From Streptomyces sp. I6 (GTDB lineage: Bacteria > Actinomycetota > Actinomycetes > Streptomycetales > Streptomycetaceae), in NCBI GenBank assembly GCA_003725745.1, contig RHDP01000001.1:1209501-1273500 (forward strand): a DNA stretch of 64,000 bases. Reading direction: 5' to 3'. The position numbers and the translations under genes were made by a program. Under the pieces are notes generated by a model, which worked only from the letters and a program-made list of their open reading frames with translations, did no database searches and was not told where the DNA came from. Of this stretch, positions 45,984-55,535 are shown piece after piece. Position 1 is the first letter of the stretch. Each line of letters begins with the position of its first letter.

Positions 45984-46098
45984 CCGGGGCTCCCAGCGGT
46001 GGACGTCGTTGCACCCGTCCTAACGGGTGAGCCCCGCGCGAGGTGCTGCCCCGGGCCGCGGCGGCCGCGCTCCGCTGCCCTCACCGGGCACGGAGCGG

Positions 46099-46440
46099 TC
46101 AGCCGTTCGACGGGCCGCCGATCTGGATTCCCGCCATCCGGGTCCACTCGTACGGTCCGGTCCGGACCTTCAGGGCGAAGTCGCCGTCGAAGGACTCGTG
46201 CAGGGTGATGCCGGACTTCTCGGCGGCCCTGACGGCGATCTCGTGGGTCGGTGCGACCAGGTCGCCCCAGCCGCCGTCCTCGCCGACGAGCACGATCCGG
46301 GTGCCCGTCTGGCCGATGTAGGCGAGCTGGCCCTCGGCGCCGCCGTGCGCCTTGGCGAAGGCGCCGATCTGCCGGGCGAGCCTCGCCGCCTTCCGCTCGG
46401 CCTTCGCGGACTGCTTCTCGTCAACCTGGGTGTCTGCCAT
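46099..46440 (-). CDS. Conserved hypothetical protein (113 aa)
   Basis: Begins MADTQVDEKQSAKAERKAARLARQIGAFAKAHGGAEGQ (charged helix) and continues with a beta-rich part GTRIVLVGEDGGWGDLVAPTHEIAVRAAEKSGITLHESFDGDFALKVRTGPYEWTRMAGIQIGG. No membrane segment and no catalytic motif. A similar protein sits beside ctaB in streptomycetes as I recall. Function unknown, coding likely real. Confidence 0.75.
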   Translation of the reverse strand: MADTQVDEKQSAKAERKAARLARQIGAFAKAHGGAEGQLAYIGQTGTRIVLVGEDGGWGDLVAPTHEIAVRAAEKSGITLHESFDGDFALKVRTGPYEWTRMAGIQIGGPSNG

Positions 46441-46534
46441 GACCAGGATGCTACGCGCGGGTAGATCCACTGGCGACCGCCCGGCCGCGTGGCCTCCGCC
46501 ACGCCGTGCGCCGGGCGCGGCCCCGGGCGGCGGG

Positions 46535-47487
46535 TCAGCGCAGGAAGGGGTCCACGGCGACGGCGACGAACAGCAGCGAGACATAGGTGATCGACCAGTG
46601 GAAGAGCCGCATCTCCTTGAGTTTCCCGCCCGTCGCACCGGCCTTGGCACGGCTCTGCAGGGCGTGCGCCTCCCAGAGCCACCAGCCGCCGGTCGCCAGG
46701 GCCACGGCGGTGTAGAACCAGCCGGTGTAGCCGAGCGGGGTCAGCAGCAGCGAGACCGCCACCATCACCCAGCTGTAGACGACGATCTGCCGGGCGACGA
46801 CCTTGTTCGAGGCGATGACGGGGAGCATCGGCACGCCCACGCGCGCGTAGTCCTCCTTCACCTTCATCGACAGCGGCCAGTAGTGCGGCGGGGTCCAGAA
46901 GAAGATGACGAGGAAGAGGACGACGGCGGCCCACGACACGGAGTCGGTGACGGCGGACCAGCCGATCAGCACCGGCATGCAGCCGGCGATGCCGCCCCAG
47001 ACGATGTTCTGCGCGGTGCGGCGCTTCAGCAGCATCGTGTAGACGACGACGTAGAAGAGGAGTGCGCCGAGCGCCAGGGCCGCCGACAGCCAGTTGACGA
47101 GCAGTCCGAACCACAGCGTGGAGACCACGGCCAGGGCGAGGCCGAAGACCAGGCCCTCGCGCGGCGACACCATGCCGGTGACCAGGGGGCGCTGCGCGGT
47201 GCGGTCCATCAGGGCGTCGATGTCGCGGTCGATGTACATGTTGAGCGCGTTGGCGCCGCCCGCGGAGAGGTATCCGCCGATACAGGTGGCGACCACGAGC
47301 CAGAGATCCGGCACGCCCTGCGCGGCCAGGAACATCACCGGTACGGTGGTGATGAGAAGCAGCTCGATGATCCGCGGCTTGGTCAGCGCCACGAATGCCT
47401 TGACGCGGGCCCCGAACGGCCGGCGGCCCCCGGGCTGGGAGTCAAGACGACCCCGGCGGGTCGGGACTCGACGGCCGTCACGCACAC
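46535..47487 (-). CDS. ctaB: Protoheme IX farnesyltransferase CtaB (one apparent -1 frameshift)
   Basis: Membrane prenyltransferase making heme O from heme B. The GTG at 47487 gives [21 protein letters not shown] base is missing from a G-run near 47428, and the family frame continues [34 protein letters not shown]. The prenyl-diphosphate site [23 protein letters not shown] (NxxxDxxxD) and the second motif [11 protein letters not shown] are complete. Corrected length 317 residues. It is the natural partner of ctaA and diverges from tkt. Confidence 0.93.
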
Positions 47488-47840
47488 CCCTGACAGAGAA
47501 TTCCCAGCAAGCTTCGCGGGGCATCCCTCGTACCCGGGAGGGTCGTGGAGGCGTGAATGCCCGGTGAAGGCTTGCGCGTACCACGCCACTCTAGACGTTG
47601 GCCCCATGCCGATCTTCGCGGGGTGGGTCGTGTTGAGCGCTGCCGCCGCCCCGTCCGTAATCACCGGAGTCAGCCGTCGACAACAGGCGAAGTCGGGCCG
47701 GTACCCGCAGGCTGGTTGATGTGTCCGGTGGGAGAAACGTGCACCCGAAAGGACGCACGCTGCTGCGAGGGTAGGCTCGACACCGCCCGGTATCCCTTGT
47801 CACCGGGACCCGAACATGTGGAGAGGAGCCCTGACGCAGG
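47488..47840. promoter_or_regulatory. Divergent control region ctaB / tkt
   Basis: 353 bases with no supportable gene. The part next to tkt ends with GGAGAGGAG, a good ribosome site 10 bases before its GTG. TAGGCT at about 47775 could be a -10 box but no clear -35 is seen. No palindromic operator was noticed. Confidence 0.5.
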
Positions 47841-49961
47841 GTGAGCACCAAGCTGACCAGCACAGACCTCGAGTGGACCGCATTGGACCAGCGGGCCGTG
47901 GACACCGTCCGCGTCCTCGCCGCTGACGCCGTACAGAAGGTCGGCAACGGCCATCCCGGTACGGCGATGAGCCTGGCCCCCGCGGCGTACGTCCTCTTCC
48001 AGAAGCTGATGCGGCACGACCCGGCCGACGCGGACTGGACGGGCCGTGACCGATTCGTGCTCTCCGCGGGCCACTCCAGCCTGACCCTCTACATCCAGCT
48101 CTACCTGGCCGGGTACGGCCTGGAGCTCGACGACCTCAAGTCCTTCCGCACCTGGGACTCCAGGACCCCGGGCCACCCCGAGTACGGCCACACCGTGGGT
48201 GTGGAGACGACGACCGGCCCGCTGGGCCAGGGCGTCGCCAACGCCGTCGGCATGGCCATGGCGGCCCGCTACGAGCGCGGTCTGTTCGATCCCGACGCGG
48301 CTTTCGGCACCTCCCCGTTCGACCACACCGTCTGGGTCGTGGCCGGCGACGGCTGCCTCCAGGAGGGCATCTCCCACGAGGCGTCCTCGCTCGCCGGGCA
48401 CCAGAAGCTCGGCAACCTGGTGCTGCTCTGGGACGACAACCACATCTCCATCGAGGGCGACACCGAGACCGCGGTCTCCGAGGACACCCTGAAGCGGTAC
48501 GAGGCGTACGGCTGGCACGTCCAGCGCGTGGCGCAGCTGCCGAACGGCGACCTGGACCCGGTCGGGCTGTACGAGGCCCTGAAGGCGGCCAAGGAGGAGA
48601 CCGGGCGCCCCTCCTTCATCGCCGCCCGCTCGATCATCGCGTGGCCCGCGCCGAACGCGCAGAACACCGAGGCCGCGCACGGCGCCGCGCTGGGCGACGA
48701 CGAGGTGGCGGCCACCAAGCGCGTCCTCGGTTTCGACCCGGAGCGGACCTTCGAGGTCTCCGACGAGGTCATCCGGCACACCCGCCAGGCCCTGGACCGC
48801 GGGCGCACCTCTCGTGAGGAGTGGGAGAAGGCGTTCGCCGAGTGGCGCGCCGCCAACCCGGAGCGCGCCGCCGAGTTCGACCGGATCCGCGCGGGCGAAC
48901 TGCCGACCGGCTGGGAGGAGAAGCTCCCGGTGTTCGAGACCGGCAAGGCGGTCGCGACCCGTGCCGCGTCCGGCAAGGTGCTCCAGGCGCTCGGCGCCGT
49001 CGTGCCGGAGCTGTGGGGCGGTTCCGCCGACCTCGCGGGCTCCAACAACACCACGATCGACAAGACCTCGTCGTTCCTGCCGAAGGGCAATCCGCTGGCC
49101 GAGGCGGACCCCTACGGCCGCACCATCCACTTCGGCATCCGCGAGCACGCGATGGCCGCGATCATGAACGGCATCACCCTGCACGGCAACACCCGTGTCT
49201 ACGGCGGTACGTTCCTCGTCTTCTCCGACTACATGCGCAACGCGGTACGGCTGTCGGCGCTGATGCACCTGCCGGTGACCTACGTCTGGACCCACGACTC
49301 GATCGGTCTCGGCGAGGACGGGCCGACCCACCAGCCGGTGGAGCACCTCGCCTCGCTGCGCGCCATCCCGGGTCTGAACGTGGTGCGCCCGGCCGACGCC
49401 AACGAGACGGCGATCGCATGGCGCGAGATCCTCCGCCGCTGGACGAAGGAGTTCCGCGTGGGCACCCCGCACGGTCTGGCGCTGACCCGCCAGGGCGTGC
49501 CGACGTACGAACCCAACGAGGACGCGGTCAGGGGCGGTTACGTCCTGTTCGAGGCCGAGGGCCCGGGCGGGGAGAGCGCCGAGGCCCAGGTCGTGCTGAT
49601 CGCCACCGGGTCCGAGGTGCACCTGGCCGTGGAGGCCCGCGAGCAGCTCCAGGCCGAGGGCATCGCGACGCGGGTCGTCTCGATGCCGTGTGTCGAGTGG
49701 TTCGACGAGCAGGACCAGGGGTACCGGGAGTCGGTGCTGCCCCCCTCGGTGAAGGCACGGGTGGCCGTGGAGGCCGGTGTCGGGCTGACCTGGCACCGCT
49801 TCGTCGGCGACGCCGGCCGGATCGTGTCGCTCGAGCACTTCGGTGCCTCGGCCGACGGCAAGGTGCTGTTCCGCGAGTTCGGTTTCACCCCCGAGGCGGT
49901 GGCCGCCGCCGCGCGGGCCGTGCTCGGTTCGACGACCGGGAACGCCACCACCGCGGGCTGA
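47841..49961 (+). CDS. tkt: Transketolase
   Basis: ThDP enzyme of the non-oxidative pentose phosphate pathway. 706 residues. ThDP/Mg site: VVAGDGCLQEGISHEASSLAGHQKLGNLVLLWDDN. Other signatures: KVGNGHPGTAMSLAPAAYVL, SAGHSSLTLY, HFGIREHAMAAIMNGI and DSIGLGEDGPTHQPVEHLASLR. Start GTG 47841 with GGAGAGGAG upstream. First of five genes (tkt-tal-zwf-opcA-pgl) that supply NADPH and pentoses. Undamaged. Confidence 0.97.
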   Translation: MSTKLTSTDLEWTALDQRAVDTVRVLAADAVQKVGNGHPGTAMSLAPAAYVLFQKLMRHDPADADWTGRDRFVLSAGHSSLTLYIQLYLAGYGLELDDLKSFRTWDSRTPGHPEYGHTVGVETTTGPLGQGVANAVGMAMAARYERGLFDPDAAFGTSPFDHTVWVVAGDGCLQEGISHEASSLAGHQKLGNLVLLWDDNHISIEGDTETAVSEDTLKRYEAYGWHVQRVAQLPNGDLDPVGLYEALKAAKEETGRPSFIAARSIIAWPAPNAQNTEAAHGAALGDDEVAATKRVLGFDPERTFEVSDEVIRHTRQALDRGRTSREEWEKAFAEWRAANPERAAEFDRIRAGELPTGWEEKLPVFETGKAVATRAASGKVLQALGAVVPELWGGSADLAGSNNTTIDKTSSFLPKGNPLAEADPYGRTIHFGIREHAMAAIMNGITLHGNTRVYGGTFLVFSDYMRNAVRLSALMHLPVTYVWTHDSIGLGEDGPTHQPVEHLASLRAIPGLNVVRPADANETAIAWREILRRWTKEFRVGTPHGLALTRQGVPTYEPNEDAVRGGYVLFEAEGPGGESAEAQVVLIATGSEVHLAVEAREQLQAEGIATRVVSMPCVEWFDEQDQGYRESVLPPSVKARVAVEAGVGLTWHRFVGDAGRIVSLEHFGASADGKVLFREFGFTPEAVAAAARAVLGSTTGNATTAG

Positions 49962-49994
49962 CGCCGGCAATACGACGAGTAGGAGATGCAACTC

Positions 49995-51137
49995 ATGACA
50001 GACGCACTCAAGCGCCTCTCCGACGAAGGCGTCGCGATCTGGCTCGACGACCTGTCGCGCAAGCGCATCACGTCCGGCAACCTGGCCGAGCTCATCGACC
50101 AGCAGCACGTCGTGGGCGTCACCACCAACCCGTCCATCTTCCAGAAGGCCATCTCGTCCGGCGACGGGTACGAGCCGCAGGTCTCCGACCTCGCAACCCG
50201 CCGGGTGACCGTGGAGGAAGCCCTCCGCATGATCACCACCGCGGACGTACGCGACGCCGCTGACGTGCTGCGCCCGGTGTTCGACGCGACGGGCGGCCAG
50301 GACGGCCGGGTGTCGATCGAGGTCGACCCGCGGCTGGCGCACCACACGGCGGCGACCGTCGCCGAGGCCAGGCAGCTGGCCTGGCTGGTGGACCGGCCGA
50401 ACACGTTCATCAAGATCCCGGCCACCCGGGCCGGCCTTCCGGCGATCACCGAGGTCATCGGCCTCGGCATCAGCGTCAACGTCACGCTGATCTTCTCGCT
50501 GGAGCGCTACCGCGAGGTGATGGACGCCTATCTGGCCGGCCTGGAGAAGGCGAAGGCCGCGGGCCTCGACCTTTCCAAGATCCGTTCGGTGGCTTCGTTC
50601 TTCGTGTCCCGGGTGGACACCGAGATCGACAAGCGGCTGGACGCGCTGGGCACGGACGAGGCCAAGCAGCTTCGCGGCAAGGCGGCCCTCGCCAACGCCC
50701 GCCTCGCCTACCAGGCCTACGAGGAGGTGTTCGGCTCGGCCGACGCGTCGACGCCGCCGTCGGAGCGCTGGGCCGCGCTGGACAAGGCGCGGGCCAACGC
50801 ACAGCGCCCGCTGTGGGCCTCGACCGGCGTCAAGGACCCGGCGTACCCCGACACGATGTACGTGGACCAGCTGGTCGCCCCGGGCACGGTCAACACCATG
50901 CCGGAGGCCACGCTGGAGGCGACCGCCGACCACGGGCGGATCACGGGCGACACGGTGCACGGGACGTATGAGCAGGCCCGTGCCGAGATCGACGCCGTCG
51001 AGGCGCTCGGGATCCCGTACGACGACGTCGTCCAGCTGCTCGAGGACGAGGGCGTCGAGAAGTTCGAGGCATCCTGGAACGACCTGCTCAAGTCGACCGA
51101 GGCGGAGCTTCAGCGCCTCGCTCCTTCGGAGGGCTGA
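49995..51137 (+). CDS. tal: Transaldolase
   Basis: Transfers a dihydroxyacetone unit between sugar phosphates. 380 residues, the long actinobacterial form. [22 protein letters not shown] at the N-terminus and the Schiff-base lysine in [12 protein letters not shown] are present. ATG at 49995 is favoured because AGGAG (49981-49985) is at good spacing; the ATG at 49986 lies directly on it. 33 bases after tkt. Confidence 0.95.
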   Translation: MTDALKRLSDEGVAIWLDDLSRKRITSGNLAELIDQQHVVGVTTNPSIFQKAISSGDGYEPQVSDLATRRVTVEEALRMITTADVRDAADVLRPVFDATGGQDGRVSIEVDPRLAHHTAATVAEARQLAWLVDRPNTFIKIPATRAGLPAITEVIGLGISVNVTLIFSLERYREVMDAYLAGLEKAKAAGLDLSKIRSVASFFVSRVDTEIDKRLDALGTDEAKQLRGKAALANARLAYQAYEEVFGSADASTPPSERWAALDKARANAQRPLWASTGVKDPAYPDTMYVDQLVAPGTVNTMPEATLEATADHGRITGDTVHGTYEQARAEIDAVEALGIPYDDVVQLLEDEGVEKFEASWNDLLKSTEAELQRLAPSEG

Positions 51138-51142
51138 GCGCC

Positions 51143-52674
51143 TTGACTTCCGCACACGGAGCGAATCCGCTCCGTGACGCCGCGGACCGACGGCTCCCGC
51201 GCATCGCGGGGCCGTCGGGTCTGGTCATCTTCGGCGTCACGGGCGATTTGTCACGGAAGAAGCTGATGCCGGCCGTGTACGACCTCGCCAACCGCGGGCT
51301 CCTGCCTCCGGGCTTCTCCCTGGTGGGCTTCGCCCGCCGCGAGTGGGACGACCAGGACTTCGCGCACGAGGTCCACGAGGCGGTGAAGGAGCACTCCCGC
51401 ACCCCCTTCCGGGAGGAGGTCTGGCACCAGCTCATCCAGGGCATGCGTTTCGTCCCCGGCGAGTTCGACGACGACGACGCGTTCGAGACCCTGAAGAAGA
51501 CCATCACGGAACTCGACCAGGTGCAGGGGACCGGCGGCAACTTCGCCTTCTACCTGTCGGTGCCGCCGAAGTTCTTCCCCAAGGTCGTCAAGCAGCTGAA
51601 GAAGCACGGGCTCGCGGAGCAGAAGGACGGCTCGTGGCGGCGCGCCGTCATCGAGAAGCCGTTCGGCCACGACCTGGCGTCCGCGATGGAGCTCAACTCG
51701 CTCGTCCACGACGTGTTCGAACCGGACCAGGTCTTCCGCATCGACCACTACCTGGGCAAGGAGACCGTCCAGAACATCCTGGCGCTCCGCTTCGCCAACA
51801 CCCTCTTCGAGCCGCTCTGGAACCGGTCGTACGTCGACCACGTCCAGATCACCATGGCCGAGGACATCGGCATCGGCGGCCGGGCCGGCTACTACGACGG
51901 CATCGGCGCGGCGCGCGACGTCATCCAGAACCACCTGCTCCAGCTGCTCGCGCTGACCGCGATGGAGGAGCCCGCCTCCTTCGAGGCGGACTCGCTGGCC
52001 GCCGAGAAGACCAAGGTGCTGGGAGCGGTGAAGCTGCCCCGCGACCTGGCCGCCGGCACCGTGCGCGCCCAGTACGCGGCCGGCTGGCAGGGCGGCGCCA
52101 AGGTCGTCGGCTATCTCGAGGAGGAGGGCATCGACCGCCACTCCAAGACCGACACCTACGCGGCGATAAAACTGGAGATCGACAACCGGCGCTGGGCCGG
52201 AGTGCCGTTCTATCTGCGCACCGGGAAGCGGCTCGGCCGCCGGGTCACCGAGATCGCGGTGGTCTTCCAGCGCGCGCCGCACTCCCCCTTCGACCGCACG
52301 GCCACCCAGGAGCTGGGCAGAACGCCCTGGTCATCCGGGTGCAGCCGGACGAGGGCGTGACCCTGCGCTTCGGCTCGAAGGTGCCCGGCACCTCACTGGA
52401 GGTCCGCGACGTCTCCATGGACTTCGCCTACGGCGAGTCCTTCACGGAGTCCAGCCCGGAGGCGTACGAGCGGCTGATCCTCGATGTGCTGCTCGGCGAC
52501 TCGAACCTCTTCCCCAGGGTCGAGGAGGTCGAGCTGTCCTGGAAGATCCTCGACCCGATCGAGGAGTACTGGGAGAAGCACGGCAGGCCCGCGCAGTACC
52601 CGGCCGGGACATGGGGTCCGGTCGAGGCGGACGACATGCTCGCACGAGACGGACGGAGCTGGCGCCGGCCATGA
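51143..52674 (+). CDS. zwf: Glucose-6-phosphate 1-dehydrogenase (one apparent -1 frameshift)
   Basis: First step of the oxidative pentose phosphate pathway. TTG start at 51143, five bases after tal. NADP fold: [22 protein letters not shown]. Active-site motif [14 protein letters not shown] is intact. At about 52318 a C is missing (GGGCAG for GGGCCAG), so the printed frame stops at 52360. The other frame continues [24 protein letters not shown] to SWRRP. Corrected length 510 residues. The stop overlaps the opcA ATG. Confidence 0.95.
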
Positions 52675-53735
52675 AGATCGACCTTACGGACACCACCTCC
52701 GGCAAGATCAACAAGGCCCTGGTGCAGGGCCGGCGGGCGATCGGCACCCCCGCCGTCGGCATGGTCCTCACCCTCGTCATCGTCACCGACGAGGAGAACG
52801 CCTACGACGCGCTGAAGGCGGCCAACGAGGCGGCCCGCGAGCACCCCTCGCGCAAGCTCGTCGTGATCAAACGGGTCTCCCGCTCGCCGCGCGACCGGGC
52901 CAAGGCCCGCCTGGACGCCGAGGTCCGGGTCGGCGCGGACGCGGGCACCGGCGAGACCGTCGTCCTGCGGCTGTACGGCGAGGTCGCCGACCACGCCCAG
53001 TCCGTGGTGCTGCCGCTGCTGCTGCCGGACGCGCCTGTCGTGGTGTGGTGGCCGGTGAACGCGCCGGTGGACCCGGCCGGCGACCCCCTGGGCGCACTGG
53101 CCCAGCGGCGGGTCACCGACACCTACGCCTGCGAGCAGCCCGTCGCCGAGCTGACCGCCCGTGCCGACGCCTACACCCCGGGTGACACGGATCTGTCCTG
53201 GACCCGCATCACCCCCTGGCGCTCGATGCTCGCGGCCGCGCTGGACCAGGTGGACTGGCGGATCACCGGAGCGGAGGTCGAGGGCGAGGGGTTCAACCCG
53301 AGCTGCGAGCTGCTCGGGATGTGGCTCGGCGACCGGCTGGACGTACCGGTGACGCGCACGGCCTCCGGCGGTCCCGGCCTCACGGCCGTACGGCTGACGA
53401 CGGACAGCGGCACCATCGTGCTGGACCGGGCGGACGGCTCGCTGGCGACGCTGTCCATCGAGGGCCAGCCCGACCGTGCGGTGGCACTGAAGCGGCGTGA
53501 CACGGCCGAGCTGCTGGCGGAGGAGCTGCGGCGGCTGGACCCGGACGACATATACGCCACGACGCTGCGGTTCGGGGTCGACCGGCTCAACGAGCAGTCC
53601 GCCGCGGCCGGCGGCGGCTCCGCCGCGAGGAGGAGCGCGGCGAGGCGCCCGGAGGCGACCGCGGAGCAGGGCGCGGAGAGGGGCGGGGACAAGGCCTCCG
53701 CGAAGGCACCGGCGAGGAAGGCGGCGTCGAAGTGA
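52671..53735 (+). CDS. opcA: OpcA, glucose-6-phosphate dehydrogenase assembly protein
   Basis: 354 residues, with the actinobacterial/cyanobacterial OpcA signatures VVVWWPVNAPVDPAGDPLGALAQRRVTDTYA and WTRITPWRSMLAAALDQ. It is needed for, or modulates, G6PDH activity. The C-terminal 40 residues are Ala/Lys/Glu-rich. ATG overlaps the zwf stop (ATGA), and its own stop overlaps the pgl start. Confidence 0.95.
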   Translation: MKIDLTDTTSGKINKALVQGRRAIGTPAVGMVLTLVIVTDEENAYDALKAANEAAREHPSRKLVVIKRVSRSPRDRAKARLDAEVRVGADAGTGETVVLRLYGEVADHAQSVVLPLLLPDAPVVVWWPVNAPVDPAGDPLGALAQRRVTDTYACEQPVAELTARADAYTPGDTDLSWTRITPWRSMLAAALDQVDWRITGAEVEGEGFNPSCELLGMWLGDRLDVPVTRTASGGPGLTAVRLTTDSGTIVLDRADGSLATLSIEGQPDRAVALKRRDTAELLAEELRRLDPDDIYATTLRFGVDRLNEQSAAAGGGSAARRSAARRPEATAEQGAERGGDKASAKAPARKAASK

Positions 53736-54537
53736 GCACCCCGCAACTCGTCGTCCACCGCGACAAGGAGCTGATGGCCCAGGCCGCGGCGGCACGGCTG
53801 ATCACGAAGATCGTGGACGCCCAGGCCGCCCGGGGCTCGGCGTCGGTGGTCCTCACCGGCGGGCGCAACGGCAACGGCCTGCTGGCCGCGCTCGCCGCGG
53901 CGCCCGCGCGGGACGCCGTCGACTGGACGCGGCTGGACCTCTGGTGGGGCGACGAGCGCTTCCTCCCCGAGGGGGACCCGGAGCGCAATGTCACCCAGGC
54001 CCGCGAGGCGCTGCTGGACTCGGTGCCACTGGACCCGGCCCGGGTGCATCCGATGCCCGCGTCGGACGGGCCGCACGGCAGCGACCCGGACGCCGCGGCC
54101 GCGGCGTACGCGGCGGAGCTGGCCGCCGCCGCGGGGCCCGAGCACTACCGATCGGCGGCCGCCCCGCGGGCGGCGGCGTACCGGCGTTCGACGTGCTGCT
54201 GCTGGGTGTCGGCCCGGACACGCACGTCGCTTCCCTGTTCCCCGAGCTTCCCGCCGTGCGGGAGACCGAGCGCACGGTCGTCGGCGTCCACGGGGCACCG
54301 AAGCCGCCGCCGACGCGCGTCTCCCTGACGCTCCCGGCGATCCGGTCGGCGCGCGAGGTGTGGCTGCTCGCGGCCGGCGAGGACAAGGCGGGCGCCGCGC
54401 GCATCGCCCTGTCGGGCGCGGGCGAGATCCAGGCCCCTGCGGCCGGTGCGTACGGCAGGTCGAGGACGCTGTGGCTGCTGGACGCGGCGGCCGCGTCCCA
54501 GCTGCCGCGCGATCTCTACCCGCCCGCCTCCGCCTGA
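53732..54537 (+). CDS. pgl: 6-Phosphogluconolactonase (one apparent -1 frameshift)
   Basis: Hydrolyses 6-phosphogluconolactone. It begins MSTPQLVVHRDKELMAQAAAARLITKI. Motifs: VLTGGRNGNGLLAAL and WWGDERFLPEGDPERNV. One G is missing near 54166 (GCCCCGCGGG). The other frame then reads GGGVPAFDVLLLGVGPDTHVASLFP, the core of the active site, to PRDLYPPASA. Corrected length 268 residues. Last gene of the pentose phosphate operon. Confidence 0.94.
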
Positions 54538-54626
54538 CGGGACTCCTCCGCCCCGCTGCGACGCGGCCCGGTCCGCGCCCCCACCGGGCCGACCGGGCCG
54601 TACGCCGTCTCAGCACCCGTCGGCCG

Positions 54627-55487
54627 TCACAGCAGGACCTGGCCGGGCTCGGCCTCCAGGCGGGCCACCGCCGCCCGCGCGGCGGCCGTGAACCGCCAGA
54701 ACACCTCGGTGGTGCTCCCGGGGCGTCCCGCGTTGGTGTAGACCCCGAACATTGCGGTACGCAGCTCCGCGGTGATTTCCAGCTGCCCGCCCTCGCCGAG
54801 CACGGTGCGGTTGCAGGGGTTGTGGGGCTGGACGCCCGCGAGGTCCTTCACGTCGGACCCGTCGATCGTGGTGAACCCGGCGTTCCCGAGCTCCAGGTGC
54901 AGGGCTGCCTTGAAGTCGGTACTGCCGCCGCCGACCACGACGGCCTCGGGAGCGGAGGCCGGGGCGCCGGCCTGAGCGGCCGTACAGCCGTGCAGGCTCA
55001 GCACGTTGAGACTGCCCCCGGCCAGGGAGAGGGCGACCCGGTCGTCGCAGTTCGTGGACGTGACATGGAGTTCCCGGTTGCCGGAGGAGCGCAGTCCCTC
55101 GAACATCCAGTAGTCGTGTACGGGACGGCCGTCCTGCACGGGTTCGAGGGTGGCGGGGTGGTAGCCGGCGATGGCGAGGCAGAGTTCGGAGGTGCCGCCC
55201 TCGATGCCGCCCCCGTGCAGCGCCATGATCGTCGTCCGGTTGAACGGCGCCGTCCCCGTCCGGCTCTCGTCGGCGTACTGATGGCGCTTCCAGCGCCGGC
55301 CGAACTCGGTGCCCTCCTTGCCCGCGAGCTTGGTGTAGAGGTCGGTGTTGGAGTCGTAGACGTCGTTCTCTCCGGTGGCGTACGCGGGCGAGGCCCCGAG
55401 GCCGCCGAGCACGGAGCCGCTGACGGCGGCCCCGACGAGCGCGGTGAGCACCGAACGCCGATCTGCTGAAATGTTCATGAGTGTCAT
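54627..55487 (-). CDS. Poly-gamma-glutamate-hydrolase-like secreted protein
   Basis: 286 residues. The N-terminus looks like a twin-arginine signal (MNISADRRSVLTALVGAAVSGSVLGGLGASPAYA). The mature part has the phage PGA-hydrolase (DUF867) pattern MALHGGGIEGGTSELCLAIAG, HVTSTNCDD and LSLHGCTAAQ, where His and Glu are expected to hold zinc. Probably cleaves gamma-glutamyl polymers outside the cell, by family analogy. ATG at 55487 or 55478; no strong ribosome site for either. Convergent with pgl. Confidence 0.8.
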   Translation of the reverse strand: MTLMNISADRRSVLTALVGAAVSGSVLGGLGASPAYATGENDVYDSNTDLYTKLAGKEGTEFGRRWKRHQYADESRTGTAPFNRTTIMALHGGGIEGGTSELCLAIAGYHPATLEPVQDGRPVHDYWMFEGLRSSGNRELHVTSTNCDDRVALSLAGGSLNVLSLHGCTAAQAGAPASAPEAVVVGGGSTDFKAALHLELGNAGFTTIDGSDVKDLAGVQPHNPCNRTVLGEGGQLEITAELRTAMFGVYTNAGRPGSTTEVFWRFTAAARAAVARLEAEPGQVLL

Positions 55488-55535
55488 GATCACAGTCCCG
55501 GCAGGCGGAACCACCTGCTCCGGACGTGGCCTCGC